Assembly: GCA_001972305.1 (NCBI GenBank)
Contig: BDDD01003378.1
Coordinates: 62,001 to 126,000 of the forward strand
DNA from: Cephalotus follicularis
Taxonomy: Eukaryota; Streptophyta; Magnoliopsida; Oxalidales; Cephalotaceae
Reading direction: 5' to 3'
DNA length: 64,000 bases
Positions 11,741 to 22,665 of the stretch are shown in pieces. The notes beneath the pieces are model-generated. The model saw only the letters and a list, made by a program, of their open reading frames with translations. It was not told the DNA's origin and made no database searches. The number at the start of each line of letters is the position of its first letter. The first letter of the stretch is position 1. A program made the translations under genes and the position numbers.

Positions 11741-11910
11741 CTAAGCGTCGACTAGTTTAGTTAAAAGCATAAAGGGTCGACTATTCTGTTTAACACACAA
11801 AATAGTCGACGGTTTTAGAAAGCATAAGTATAAAACATCGACTACTCAGTTTAAAGGCATGAAAGCGTCGACTGGGTAGTTTTGAAAGCAGTAAAGTGTC
11901 GACGCTTTCA
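11741..11910. repeat. GTCGAC motif array in LTR-A1
   Basis: Six or seven copies of GCGTCGACT-like words, 20-35 bp apart, are separated by AAAGCATAAA or TTTAGTTTAA-type linkers. The core GTCGAC is palindromic. The same kind of array is found in the other LTRs and leaders listed in this annotation. Confidence 0.8.
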
Positions 11911-13121
11911 TCAGAAACAATAGTTTGCAAATCAATGGAACTATGTCCAAAATCCATGAAATCTGTTTCAAGTTCAGTAAAAACAGTTTATAGATCCACA
12001 CCCGGTTCCCAGTCGGTGCGATAACCAGTAAACAATAGCAGTTTCAATAACAGTATAACAACAGTCAATCAACACACAATAACAATAACAATAACATAGT
12101 AATATTCACACAATTCATTGAAATGCATGAATGCAGTGTAAATAGTATAACCTACTCTAATGATCTACCATTCGTATACCACCATCCCATACCGGCGTAT
12201 ACGAAAGGGATCAAGCCATAGTCATCTGCGCACGTACCATCAGAGCATATGAATACCCTAACTTTTAATAGCTGAGCTTGCGAGTCGGGTGGACTTGCAA
12301 CATAATCAACAAACTGCCACCTCCTCTAAGCTTCACTCGTTGTCACGAGCACAACTCCATCTTGTGTCAACAGAGTTCTCTCTCTCTCCTTGTATCACTT
12401 CAATAACCATCACATTCCATTACGAACTACACAAAGATAGCAACGCATTGTCGTCACCAGGGTTCTGGCCAGATTCCGGCCAACACATCGGGACTCCGGC
12501 CACGCCATAAACAGGTTCCACATTGAACGATCTATACATTGGTGTCGAAGAACCACCGTGACTCAGCATAGAATCGGCCGGTCACAGCCGACAGTGAGTT
12601 TGACTCACTGAGTCAACTCGCTGGTCAACAACAACTCCGACCACCTCCCTAAACCGTCACAAAACCTTTGGTTCTATGCGTCTCTGTCCGAGACTCGCCG
12701 TGACTCGCCAAGGAACGGATGGTCGCAGCAGGCAGCGAATCAAACTCGTTGGGTTGACTCAGCCAACTATTCCAGGCTGATTTCGATTGAAAATCGCCAC
12801 AATAGCCATCAAAAGGGGAAGAGCTGGTACTCTAGATGAAGACCGGCCTCCAACCGTGACGATTCCGGCGGTGGAATGCACGGCAGAGATGGCGACAGTG
12901 ACCGGGAGAAAAGAAAGAGAAAATAGAAGAGAGGAGAGGGTTGCCGTCAGTGGATGGAGGACCTGCACCACGCGCGCTTCCCGGTTTGGCACCGTCGACT
13001 TCTCTGTCGCTCAGTTCTCTCTCCCGCTCTCTTGCACTTTCTCTCTCGCGCTCTTTGCCTTCTCCCTTTTGACGTGTTGAAGTGCCTGGCCTTTTAACGC
13101 CCCACGCCTTTCTTTCTTTCT

Positions 13122-13124
<3 letters not shown>

Positions 13125-13157
<33 letters not shown>
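13125..13157. repeat. (TA)n microsatellite near the end of LTR-A1
   Basis: About 16 uninterrupted TA units preceded by four TTTC units. It lies 12 bp from the LTR end. Confidence 0.95.
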
Positions 13158-13159
<2 letters not shown>

Positions 13160-13169
13160 GAGCATTACA

Positions 13170-13194
13170 ATAGGAGAGCATAGAAGGTTAAAAA
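13170..13194 (+). repeat. Satellite remnant between LTR-A1 and Copia-1
   Basis: GAGAGCATAGAAGGTTAAA is the satellite monomer start. It shows that both LTR-A1 and Copia-1 inserted into the array and that the array once extended further right. Confidence 0.85.
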
Positions 13195-14915
13195 TGTTGG
13201 AACCTTATGGTGATTAAAACAACATCTAGAGGCATGCATCCCAATACAATACCGTCATCATCTCATGACCAAACACCATACAGTTCATTCCAGGATCAAT
13301 TGAGCATGTATATACAATTAGAAAACATATATGATACAATAGAAATAGCATACGGAATATACTCACAAAATGGAGCGGCGCCTTCTTTGTTGATTGTGGG
13401 TTCTAGCCTCCAAGAACAGCAGACCTCCAAGGTATCCACACCAAGCTTTTATCTCCAACACGGACTTCTCAAGTCTTGCAACTCTTGATGTGTTTTACTG
13501 TATTTTTCTTTGTTCTCGAAGAACCAAAAGAAAACAGCTGAGAGAATAGGAAGAAAATGCTTGGAGTCTTTTTTTTTTCAAAGAGACGTGTTTAATAGTT
13601 TTATTGCTAGATAAAACGCGTTAAACACTTATGTCTCAATCTTCTATTTCATGCAAGAATCTCATCTAGCATAAATAGCATTTCTTCCATTTATATTATT
13701 TTATTTCCTTAATCGCATTAAGAATATTTAACCTCATTAAAATAATTAGAAAACAATATTCCATTTATTTTTCTCTCGTACGGTGTCAGAAATATGAGCC
13801 TGCATTGTGCGTGACCATATGGGTTGACTATTGCGCTAACCATAGGATTAAATTGTGACACTCACAATTATCCGATTAAATATTTATTATCACATAAAAA
13901 AAATATTATCTCGGACATTTCGAATTAAAAATCTTTTAATTCGTTTCTTTCAAGATTAATTATCAATTTAATCTTAGGCATCCTATAGGTCGACATCGAC
14001 ATCTAGCAATTCATAACGACCCCCAGGTAATATGAATTATCTGCGAACCACTATTTATAGGTACATGCACGTATAGTCCTTCCGTTGACAATGCTCTGAT
14101 TAAATTTAGGGTACGGATTATGTCAGACCCCAATAATTTAAGCTTTATCCTCATGACTATCTTTCGTCAACCTAAATAATATTAGAGGTGCCCCTCTAAT
14201 ATTCAACCAATGATATCACACTCTTGATATCGTGGTTAGCCTGGCCAGGCGCTTAATTGCTAACGAAAATCATCCCAAGCATAATCTTCTTTTACTAGAA
14301 GCAATGGATTCATTATTGCGCGCTCATATGCCTCCATATATAAGTGTACTGTGTCCAACTAATGCCTGTATACATTTCATTGAATATGTATTTAAGCACC
14401 ATCAAAACACAACACCCTATGCACAAGACATCCAATGACGGCTCATGTCCAAGAACCACATGCACTGCTATAAAACTAGAATTTTGTCTGACATGTAAGT
14501 AAAACTCCATACAGAAATTCTATCAACAGTCACCTTCAGTGAACTCATTAATAAATTAACGAGCACCCACGTAGTTGTCATAGCATCAACCATGCGAGTG
14601 GTGTGAGATCAGTCACCCTCTGCTTACCAATCTGGCAGTATGTGCTGGTCTATCCGGATTGATCGTGCCTTGAGTGTCAATCCTATGACCAGGAAGATTT
14701 GTAATAAAGTATACCGAGATTCAAATTCTCACATCATGATCTCATCATTAACTTGGTTCTCTAACTTTATTCCAGGACATTCATTTACCATTTAGTCATG
14801 CATTAAAGAAATGAACTCACAGCCAGTGATAAAATATAAACATCTTTATTGAATTTATATACAAGATAGAGTAAATACAAGCTCAGCACTGGCTTGCACG
14901 ACTTTATCTCAAACA
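13195..14915 (-). mobile_element. Copia-1, 3' LTR (left copy, 1721 bp)
   Basis: On the plus strand it begins TGTTGGAACC and ends CTCAAACA. The same sequence recurs at 20766-25076 after removal of a nested solo LTR, with about 90% or better identity by eye. Because the coding sequence is on the minus strand, this left copy is the 3' LTR. The first bases of the opposite end follow directly on a purine tract (minus-strand AGTGGGAGAT). A short open frame at 14232-14438 exists in both LTR copies but simply reflects LTR identity. Confidence 0.9.
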
Positions 14916-14929
14916 ATCTCCCACTAAGG
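14916..14929 (-). promoter_or_regulatory. Polypurine tract of Copia-1
   Basis: On the minus strand CCTTAGTGGGAGAT sits directly before the 3' LTR, the usual position and form of the copia plus-strand primer site. Confidence 0.8.
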
Positions 14930-15644
14930 ACTAAAGCCAGTTGTCGTAGTGTCTCACACCCATGGCATCCAGGTGTCGGTCAAAAACCGCCTTTGGTAAT
15001 GCTTTAGTAAGTGGGTCTGCAGTGTTGTCTTCTCCTTGAACTCGTTCCACATTTATATCTCCACGGTCAATGATCTCATGTATAAGGTGAAAGCGCTTGA
15101 GAATGTGCTTAGATTTTGAGTGTTATCTTGGTTCCTTGGCCAGCGCTAACGCTCCATTGTTATCAAAGTACAAATATACCGAATCATCAATGCCAGGAAC
15201 TACACCCAAATCTTCGATGAACTTCTTCATCCATAGACCTTCCTTGGCTGTTTCCGATGTCGCAATGTATTCATCTTCTGTTACTTAATCTGCAGTGGTA
15301 GGCTGCTTGGAACTCTTCCAGCTCACTGCTCCACCATTCACGGTGAACACAAACCCCGAGGTCGACTTTGAATCATCCACGTCTGTTTCAAAATTAGAGT
15401 CAGTATAACCCTCAATCTTCAAACATTTTCCTCCATACATCAAAAATAAATCCTTAGTTCTGTTAAGTTACTTGAGGATATCTTTGACAGCCTTCCAATG
15501 TTGCTCACCTGGATCTGACTGATATCTGCTTTTAACACTTACAACATAGGCGATATCTGGTCTAGTGCAAAGCATAGCATACATGATACTTCCAATTGCC
15601 GGAGCATAAGGAATATGCATCATCCTTTGTCTTTCCTCAACTGT
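14930..15644 (-). pseudogene. Copia-1 RNase H domain and end of RT, decayed
   Basis: Minus-strand translation gives the copia C-terminus in order: YAPAIGSIMYAMLCTRPDIAY, YTDSNFETDVDDSKSTSGFVF, VNGGAVSWKSSKQPTTAD, DEYIATSETAKEGLWMKKFI, SKHILKRFHLIHEIIDRGDI and ADPLTKALP. These cover the end of RT and the RNase H domain used for second-strand priming and template removal. At least four internal stops (after SP, ILK, TTAD and EPR) interrupt one otherwise continuous frame, so decay is mostly by point mutation. The domain ends beside the polypurine tract, as expected. Confidence 0.85.
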
Positions 15645-16528
15645 CTAGGGAGACATCTGCTTGGAAAGTGAAATCCCATGACATAGAAGCAAGTAACCTC
15701 TCTTGGAATATTCCATGCCAAAATGCTTAAGCACTCTATCAATGTACAAAAACTGGAATAACCCTATCATCCTTCTTGATGTATCCATATAGACCTTTAT
15801 ACCTGGGATATAGGAAGCTTCGCCCAAGTCTTTCATAGAGAAAACTGTGGATAACCAGGCCTTTATGTTAGACAACATGATCACATAATTTCCTATAAGG
15901 AGAATGTCGTCAATGTACAAGACCACAAATGTCACTGAGCTCCCACTAAGCTTTTTAAACACACATGGTTCATCTCAATTCTTTATGAGACCAAACTCTT
16001 TGATCGTTTCATCGAATCGAATGTTCCAGCTTCTCAAAGCTTGCTTTAGTCCATAAATGGACTTAAGAAGCTTGCACACTTTATGGTCCTTAATAATGGA
16101 TATGAAACCCTCAGGCTGGGTCATATATATGTCTTCATCAATGTTTCCATTGAGAAAGGCAGTTTTCACATACATTTTCCATATCTCATAGTCAAGATGT
16201 GCAGCTATAGCAAGTAAAATCTGAATGGATTCAAGCATGGTATGGGAGAGAAAGTTTCCTCATAATCAATCCCTTCCCTTCGATTGTAGCCCTTGGCAAC
16301 GAGCCTAGCTTTGAAGGTCTTCACCTTCTCATCGTCTCCAAGCTTCCTTTTGAAAATTCATTTGTAACCTAAGGGTTTAACCCCTTCGGGTGCAACCACT
16401 AGATTCCAAACATGATTGGAGTACATGGATTCCATTTCAGAATTCATGACACTAAGCCATTTCTCTGAGTCCATATCACATATGGCCTCTTTGTAGCTAA
16501 CCGGATCATCATTCATGAAATTTACCTC
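15645..16528 (-). pseudogene. Copia-1 reverse transcriptase, decayed
   Basis: The minus strand encodes MNSEMESMYSNHVWNLVVAPEG, then ARLVAKGYNRREGIDYEETFSP. After a frame change come EIWKMYVKTAFLNGN, EDIYMTQPEGF, KLLKSIYGLKQALRSWNIRFD, a stop, and FVVLYIDDILLIGN. The YIDD box with both catalytic Asp is intact. The first catalytic Asp, normally in the xMDVKTAFLNG block, is replaced by Tyr (KMYVKTAF), so this copy could not polymerise even without its stops. The frame change lies near 16240 and stops occur near 16528 and 15973. Confidence 0.88.
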
Positions 16529-18298
16529 TTAGGTTGCTTCAATGAGAAAACTACCATAGTATCTCTCAGGTTCCCTAGGTAATCGGGTAGATCTACACAG
16601 AGGTTGTGTGTCTGTGGCCACTGATGTTTCAGGCTCATCCATATAAATAGGAGTGGAAAGGTCCTCAACTAGTGGTTTTGTGGATCGCTCATCCAACTCT
16701 ATTATGCTCCCACTACTATCTTCCAACAGGAAGTCCTTCTCAAGTAAAGTAGCTTGCTTGGCTACAAACACTTTGTTGTCAGGTGGGTAATAGAAATAAT
16801 ATCCTCTTGTTTCTTTAGGATATCCCACAAGTTTATATTTCATGGATCTAGAGTCCAATTTATTTGCTGCTGCCTGCTTGACATATGCAGTGCAACCCCA
16901 TATTCTCAGATAACTAAGATTGGGTTTCTTCCCATTCCATATCTCATATGGAGTCATGGGAGCATCTTTTGTTGGAGTCTTGTTCAGTATGAGAACAGCA
17001 GTCTCCAAGGCATAACCCCAGAAAGATAGTGGAAGTTCAGCATCACTCATCATGCTGCGCACCATGTCAAGCATGGTGCAATTTCTCCTTTCAAACACAC
17101 CATTATGCTGTGATGTTCTAGGAGGAATCCACTGAGAGATAATCCCATTATCTCTGAGATAATTTAAGAACTCTGTGGAGAGATACTTTCCACCTCGATC
17201 TGATAGAAGAGTCTTCAGACTTTTACCAGTCTACTTTTCCACTTCTTGTCTCATCAGGTACAAATAACCAAAATGAGAATGATCATCCGTAAAGGTTATG
17301 AAGTAGGAATATCCACCTCTGGCATCCACTGTCATTGGTCCACACACATCAGTATGTACTAGACCCATTAGTTTTGGGGACCTTTCCCCTTTCCCTGTGA
17401 AGAGAGATTTGGTCATTTTGCCTTTGAGACAGGGTTCACAAGTTGGAATTAATTGATACTCTGAAAAATCAAAGTATCCATCCGAGATCAAGTGGCGTAT
17501 TGTTTTCTCACCAATATGACCAAGTCTGCAGTGCCATAGGTAAGATGGATTACTTTCATCTCTCTTTCTTTTATTGTCTTTTTGCATATTGAAAATAATC
17601 TCATGTCTATTCAATACATATAATCCTTCATGAAGGAAACATTTTGCATATAAAACATCATTCATCAAAATGGTAAAACACTTGTCCTTAAAAACAATAT
17701 TAAAACCTTCGACATCTAATGTCGTAATTGATATGATGTTCCGCAAAATGCGAGGTGAATAAATGCAATGTTTAAGTACAAAGCACTGGCCCGAAGGCAA
17801 CAAAATCTTGACCGATCCTACAGCTATGGCTTCAACAACCGAGCCATCCGCAAGCGGTTGATCTCCCCCACCCTTCTCAAGGTTTCTTCTATCCGTGAGA
17901 GGCTTTAAATTAGAACATATGTGAGCACCACATCCACTGTCTAAAATCCAAGAAGATGAATCAGGTATATACATATTCACCTCTATATAAGACAAATTGG
18001 GCATACCTTTGCAAATTGACTTCAGGAATGTCACACAATTCCTTTTCCAATGACCCGGCTTCTCACAGTGGAAGCAGGGTCCCTTAGCAGGAGGTTCTGA
18101 GGTACTCTCCTCAGCAGGTGAAACTCTTACAGTAGTATCTAGCGCAGTAACAGCTTGCTGATTTCCCTGACTAGGTGGTATGGCTGTCCCTGGTTTAAAA
18201 GATGCCTGTCGTGGTTGCAGTGTCCCACTCTTAGTCTTCCCCTTTGCAGGGGTTGACTTTCCCTTCCTCTTGGAGCTACAGGACTGCCCTACCATCAT
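16529..18298 (-). pseudogene. Copia-1 nucleocapsid, protease and integrase, one nonsense stop
   Basis: Domains in order along the minus strand: a CCHC zinc knuckle (CFHCEKPGHWKRNC), the aspartic protease motif WILDSGCGAHIC, a GAG-pre-integrase block (LWHCRLGHIGEKTI with PTCEPCLKGKMTKS), and the integrase core beginning VHTDVCGPM. After a stop at about 17230 the same frame carries LLSDRGGKYLS, QHNGVFERRN and the C-terminal part through WGCTAYVKQA to about 16529. The stop looks like a Gln codon turned to TAG. Aside from this, the protease and integrase motifs are intact. It overlaps gag by four bases with a frame difference at 18295-18298. Confidence 0.9.
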
Positions 18299-18906
18299 GA
18301 ACGCACCTTTCCCTTATACATGTTCACTTCCGCTTCCCTCAGTATTTTTAGGAGATCAACCAAAGTAGCTAAAATCCTATTCATGTTAAAGTTAGTGATG
18401 AAACCAGAGAAGGAAGGCGGGAGAGAATGAAGGACAAGATCAGTGCTCAATTCAGCATCCTGAGATATGCCTAGAGCTTCAAGACGTTCAATCGCATTGA
18501 TCATCTTCAACACATGATCATTAACAGAAGATCCTTCAGCCATTATAGTGCCATATAGCTTAATAATGAGCTGGAACCAAGCATTCCTACTGTTCTCGCC
18601 GTATAACTCACGAAGGTGTAGCCGAATAGCCCTAAAGTCTCGCATCGTCTCATGCTGGACTTGAAGGGTATTGCTCATCGAAGACATCAAATAGCATCTG
18701 ACTTTCTTGTCATCTGCTACCCATTTCGTATAAATGGCATGGTCCTCAGCTGAGGCATCTGCAGCAGGCAGTGCTGGCATAGGGGCCTCTCGGACATAAT
18801 CTATGTCCTCAGAATTAAGAACTATTCTGACATTCCGTAGCCAGTCCACATAGTTTGGACCTGTGAGTTGATTCTTCTCAAGAATAACAACGAGTGGATT
18901 TGTCAT
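18295..18906 (-). pseudogene. Copia-1 gag (UBN2/retrotran_gag type)
   Basis: An uninterrupted 203-codon frame starts with MTNPLVVILEKNQLTGPNYV and contains WLRNVRIVL, LYGENSRNAWFQLI, EGSSVNDHVLKMI and LPPSFSGFITNFN, the standard copia capsid pattern. Gag forms the virus-like particle that packages element RNA. The ATG at 18904-18906 is the natural start and the leader lies upstream. In the usual copia layout gag continues in frame into the zinc knuckle; here the two halves are in different frames, so a frameshift near 18296 has split a single gag-pol frame. It is the best preserved open frame of Copia-1. Confidence 0.88.
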
Positions 18907-20750
18907 TACGATGTCTGTAGATATAAAAAGAAGACAACAGTTAAATAAGATAAATTCAATTTCAATGTTTATAACCTTAAAGATTTGGTCTTTATTCTTT
19001 TAGGTGTATTTGCCTCTCATGCTCCCACTATTTTACGCGAATCCCATAACCCTCATAAATATGGGAGACGAGAAACAACAATCCAAGTCTCATGGATCTC
19101 ATTTCCGAGTGGGGATCGGTGTCCTGCAACATATTCAGTATAACCTCGACGGGGGCAAAAACATTACACTGAATCTTGCAGTTAGGTAAAACTTTTGCCA
19201 ACCATACAATAGCATGATTCCCGATCATTGCTTTTGCCTCTAATCTACATATGACCTTGACGGGGGCCAAAGCGCCATATGTATTCTAGTCAAGTTTCAC
19301 CTACCATTGATCACACAATGAATCAATGAATGTGAATCTTGATAGGGGCCAAAACATTCACATCCATATTCATCTGCATGTACAATCTCATGTTCAACTT
19401 ATACAGATGTTCCCCAAAAAGGTAAGCCTTGACAGGGGCCAAAACACTCACAATTTCAAAGAGAATTTATATCAGTTGCAATGGCAGAAGGCAACGACCG
19501 AACACTATCTTGTGCCCTTTTCGCTTTAACTTGATATCATGGTATATATGAAGAATAATAATATAACTCTTATTATTATTAGCCGATCCGTTATTAATCA
19601 AATTACAAGTATATGGCAAAAATTGGGGAGGCCGTTGGAACCTCTAAAACATTCACCACATACATATTAAAAACGAATGGCAGGTTATGGACTTTATTAC
19701 GGCAACTTGTTTGACTCTCAAACAAGCTGCTGGTCTCATTCCTAGGTATATTATTACAATCTTACATTTCCTCCCATACATGCATGGGTCTTGTAATATT
19801 TTTTCTCTTCTCAATCTTGCTTCCCCTGTGACTCTCGCTCTTCAATTACATAAAACCAACTATAAACTAAGGAAACCTTGATTAAATCAAGGGGAGTTAC
19901 AAGGAGGTTAAGAAGAATTAAAGATCCAAATCAAGAGAGAGAATAGAGACATGCAAATCTCAAAATTATTACAACCCGAAAATTATGAGCATAAAACATA
20001 CATTCAACACTTGAATAAAATAAAACTAAACTAGGTGAAGTCCATAACCCAACAATCATGCATAAATATAATTCAATCTCATTGAATTATCCAATAATAA
20101 TAATTCAATCTCATCGAATTATCTAATATTAATGTTGATAGATATGCTTCTATAAATATATAAAATAATTTGGGTAATTAAGGAAATGAAAAACCCTTTT
20201 CAGCCTTAAAAAAAAGTGAAAACGCGTTTGTAAAACGCGTAGGCACAAATCAGAACGCGTAAATACATTCTTCCGTTGTAAGCATCGACGCTTTATAATG
20301 AGCGTCGACGGTTATGCGCTAAGCGTCGACATTTCCATCGTTGCTTTGTGCATACATTAGCGCTTTAGGCATAAGCGTCGACCGTTTTCTCAAAACGCTA
20401 GCGCTCAATGTTAAGCATTGAAGTGCAAGATTAAGCGTCGAATGTTTTCTCAAAACATTAGCGCTTATTGCTAAAGTGTTGACGGTTCATCAGCGCTTAA
20501 CGCTTAAGCGTCGCCAGTTCAAGCTTAAGCGTCGATTGTTTTCTCAAAACATCAACTCTTAACGCTTAAGCATCGATGGTTTGTGCAAACCGTCCGCGCT
20601 TTGTGCTTAAGCGTCGACAATTTACTCTAAACTGCAAGTGCTTTACACGAACATTTACAATTCCATCACATGTTTGTCTCACAAAATAACCCAAATAATT
20701 CAAGCATATCATCGTAAACAAAATTCTAATTGTATATATGCATCAAATCC
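18907..20750 (-). other. Copia-1 untranslated leader
   Basis: This 1.8-kb non-coding stretch separates the primer-binding site from gag. It contains a fourfold word TTGA(C/T)(A/G)GGGGCCAAA at about 19146, 19256, 19338 and 19428, each usually followed by ACATTCAC or a similar word. AT-rich DNA at about 19550-20200 has a short duplicated phrase (AATTCAATCTCAT near 20070 and 20102). A dense GTCGAC motif array lies at 20280-20645. The short peptides it could encode are not recognisable. Confidence 0.8.
20280..20645. repeat. GTCGAC motif array in the Copia-1 leader
   Basis: More than ten copies of AAGCGTCGACG or a close variant are separated by GTTTTCTCAAAAC and TTAGCGCTT(A/T) words. Spacing is about 25-40 bp. 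The linkers TTTTCTCAAAA and AGCGCT are themselves near-palindromic, so the stretch could fold into many small hairpins. Upstream (20215-20260) are three ACGCGT words. Confidence 0.82.
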
Positions 20751-20762
20751 GCTGTGATACCA
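20751..20762 (-). promoter_or_regulatory. Primer-binding site of Copia-1 (initiator tRNA-Met)
   Basis: Minus strand TGGTATCACAGC, three bases from the LTR, matches the plant initiator-Met tRNA 3' end (TGGTATCAGAGC) with one mismatch. It fixes orientation and marks the right LTR as the 5' LTR. Confidence 0.88.
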
Positions 20763-21163
20763 TTTTGTTGGAACCTTTTGGTGATTAAAACAACATCTAG
20801 AGGCATGCATCCTAATACAATATCGTCGTCATCTCATGACCAACTGTAACGCCCCAAACCCCAAGGGTGAACCCCCAAGGCCTAGTGCGCTACAAACAGT
20901 ACCATTCACTTATAACAATTCAGCGGAATAATTTTAAACAATTTATAACACAATAATGCATGCGGAAAATCCAATAAAATACCACTTAGGTGGATAAACC
21001 CCAATGTTGTACAATACTGTTCATAACAAGTTCTACCACAACCCGGCAGGTCACAAAACAAAATACAATATTATTATGCTCTTGGGTTGTCGAACTGCAA
21101 CTGGAAGGAGGAGACTTACTTGACTATTTAATCTTCTGCTTGCTGAGAGGCTCCACATGCACC

Positions 21164-21193
21164 TGACCCATTACATAACAATGCAATGGGTCA
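21164..21193. repeat. 30-bp imperfect palindrome shared with LTR-A
   Basis: TGACCCATT and AATGGGTCA arms, as at 9951-9980 and 53178-53207. It occupies a similar position, about 320-530 bp from the plus-strand start of each LTR. Confidence 0.8.
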
Positions 21194-21607
21194 GCAACCA
21201 CTGGTTGTGTAAGATCTACTACCCATGTATATGTGGAGTGCAATGCAGCATGTATGCAATGAGAGATGCATGAATATCCAACCATACAGCTCAAGCATTT
21301 ATGACATTGACAGTATCAGTAACAGTCATTTACAGTATCAATCATTAACAGTCATTTACAGTACCACTAACAATCATTTATAGTCTTCCTCGGCATCCCC
21401 TACTTAGGGAGGAGCAGTAGACGCACTCCAGACGTTGAAGGTAGACAAGCCGAGACAGGAATAAACATTTCATTTTAGGTAGACCCGTTCCTCAGAGTCC
21501 TCAGCTTTAGGAAGAGCAATATATGCGCTCTAGGCGTTATAGGCAGAGGAGAGGAACATAACATTCACAATACCTTAACACTATCACATTATACAGTAAC
21601 AGTCATT

Positions 21608-21795
21608 CAGCCAGTGTGGCTCATCTCGGTCGGTGATCCTTATAGGCTCATATCAGTCGGTGATCCACTGGGCTATCTCAGTGACCCTCCTGGTTTAGCT
21701 CAATTGGTGACCCATTGGCTCATCTCAAAGATAGCCTTACTGGCTCATCTCGGTGGTTATCCCCATAGGGCTCATCTCGGTGGTGATCCAGTCCA
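21608..21795. repeat. Degenerate tandem repeat, GGCTCATCTCGGTGGTGATCC
   Basis: About seven copies of a 20-27 bp unit (GGCTCATCTCGGTSGGTGATCC-like, with some diverged) in the solo LTR. It gives an 80-codon open frame that I regard as repeat-derived. Confidence 0.75.
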
Positions 21796-22329
21796 TTACA
21801 TTACACTACACTGCATTACATTTTTCTACATTAACAGTACATTATCACTACAGTAACACTACATTTCTATTCACTATAAGGTCTGTCTTCCTTTCATTTC
21901 ATTACACTATCATTTATTAATATTCCTACAGTTACATCCCTATTCACTCAATAATACATTCCCTACTTAGGCGCAAGACATAACACACTTGGGTCGCTTA
22001 CTGTAGCACTTGGGTGCACGTGTAGCACGCTAGGAATGCATGCAAAAGTAAGCTACGCATGCTTAGATGCCATCTCAGTATACTAGGACGCATGCATGTG
22101 AAGGACGCACTACACTGGCGCATCCTCGGACGCATGTCCTCACACTCAAGCTACGAGAAGAGAGCTCGATGCCTTGCATCCTTGGCACCTCGGCACCTCG
22201 GTACAGTGTGGCATCCTCAGTTACATGGCATGCTCAGGATGGAGAGTTCAGAAACCACGATGCATGCTCGGGATGCTCACAGGACAGTGCTCAGTGCCAT
22301 CACAGTGGAGAGCTCGGCGATGTTGCGTG

Positions 22330-22665
22330 CTCAGGATGCATGCAGTGGAGGGCCATGCGCAGCACCTCGGACACATGCCAGTGGAGAGCAATGGGTGGCA
22401 CCTTGTACGTATCCCAATGGAGACCCATGGGCGGCACCTCAGACGCGTGCCAATGGAGACCCATGGGCGGCACCTCAGACGCGTGCCAATGGAGACCCAT
22501 GGGCGGTACCTCGAATAAATGCTAGTGGAGATCCATGCGCGGCACCTCGGACGCATTCCTGTGGAGACCCATGCGCGGCACCTCAGACGCATGCCAGTGG
22601 AGAGCCATGCACAGCACCTGGGACGCATGCCAGTGGAGAGCCATGCGCGGAACCTCAAAAGGTTG
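22330..22665. repeat. 36-bp GC-rich minisatellite, nine units
   Basis: TGGAGA or TGGAGG starts at 22346, 22382, 22418, 22454, 22490, 22526, 22562, 22598 and 22634, exactly 36 bp apart. A typical unit is TGGAGACCCATG, GGCGGCACCTCAGACG and CGTGCCAA. Looser copies of the GGACGCATGC and GAGAGCTCGG words extend from about 22050 to 22960. The length is a multiple of three, which explains overlapping long open frames on both strands (22059-22772 plus, 22248-23018 minus). Confidence 0.93.

Larger units (their letters stand above)
9425..13169 (-). mobile_element. Solo LTR, LTR-A1 (3.7 kb), gypsy-like, inserted in the satellite
   Basis: It begins TGTCACGCCCCAAACC and ends GAGCATTACA. The flanks ATAGC (9420-9424) and ATAGG (13170-13174) are an imperfect duplication of the satellite word ATAGT, and satellite sequence lies on both sides. 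The opening words are shared with LTR-A2 at 52648, including GCGAGAGTAAACCC and GCGTGAGATACC. No gag-pol coding sequence is seen in 3.7 kb, hence solo LTR. Within it are a 30-bp hairpin, ACAGTA-rich DNA, a GTCGAC motif array, a CT-rich block (12995-13075) and a TA run. Minus orientation is inferred from the GGTTTGGGGCGTGACA end type. The predicted peptides in it are not gene-like. Confidence 0.82.

Noticed and set aside
12787..13080. 97-codon Arg/Thr-rich frame and its antisense as a host gene
   Set aside because: It lies in the LTR-A1 promoter-side GC- and CT-rich region, and the equivalent part of LTR-A2 does not keep the frame.
20751..20762. Matches to tRNA-Met at several places as tRNA genes
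   Set aside because: Only the 12-base 3' end is present, next to LTR ends. They are primer-binding sites.
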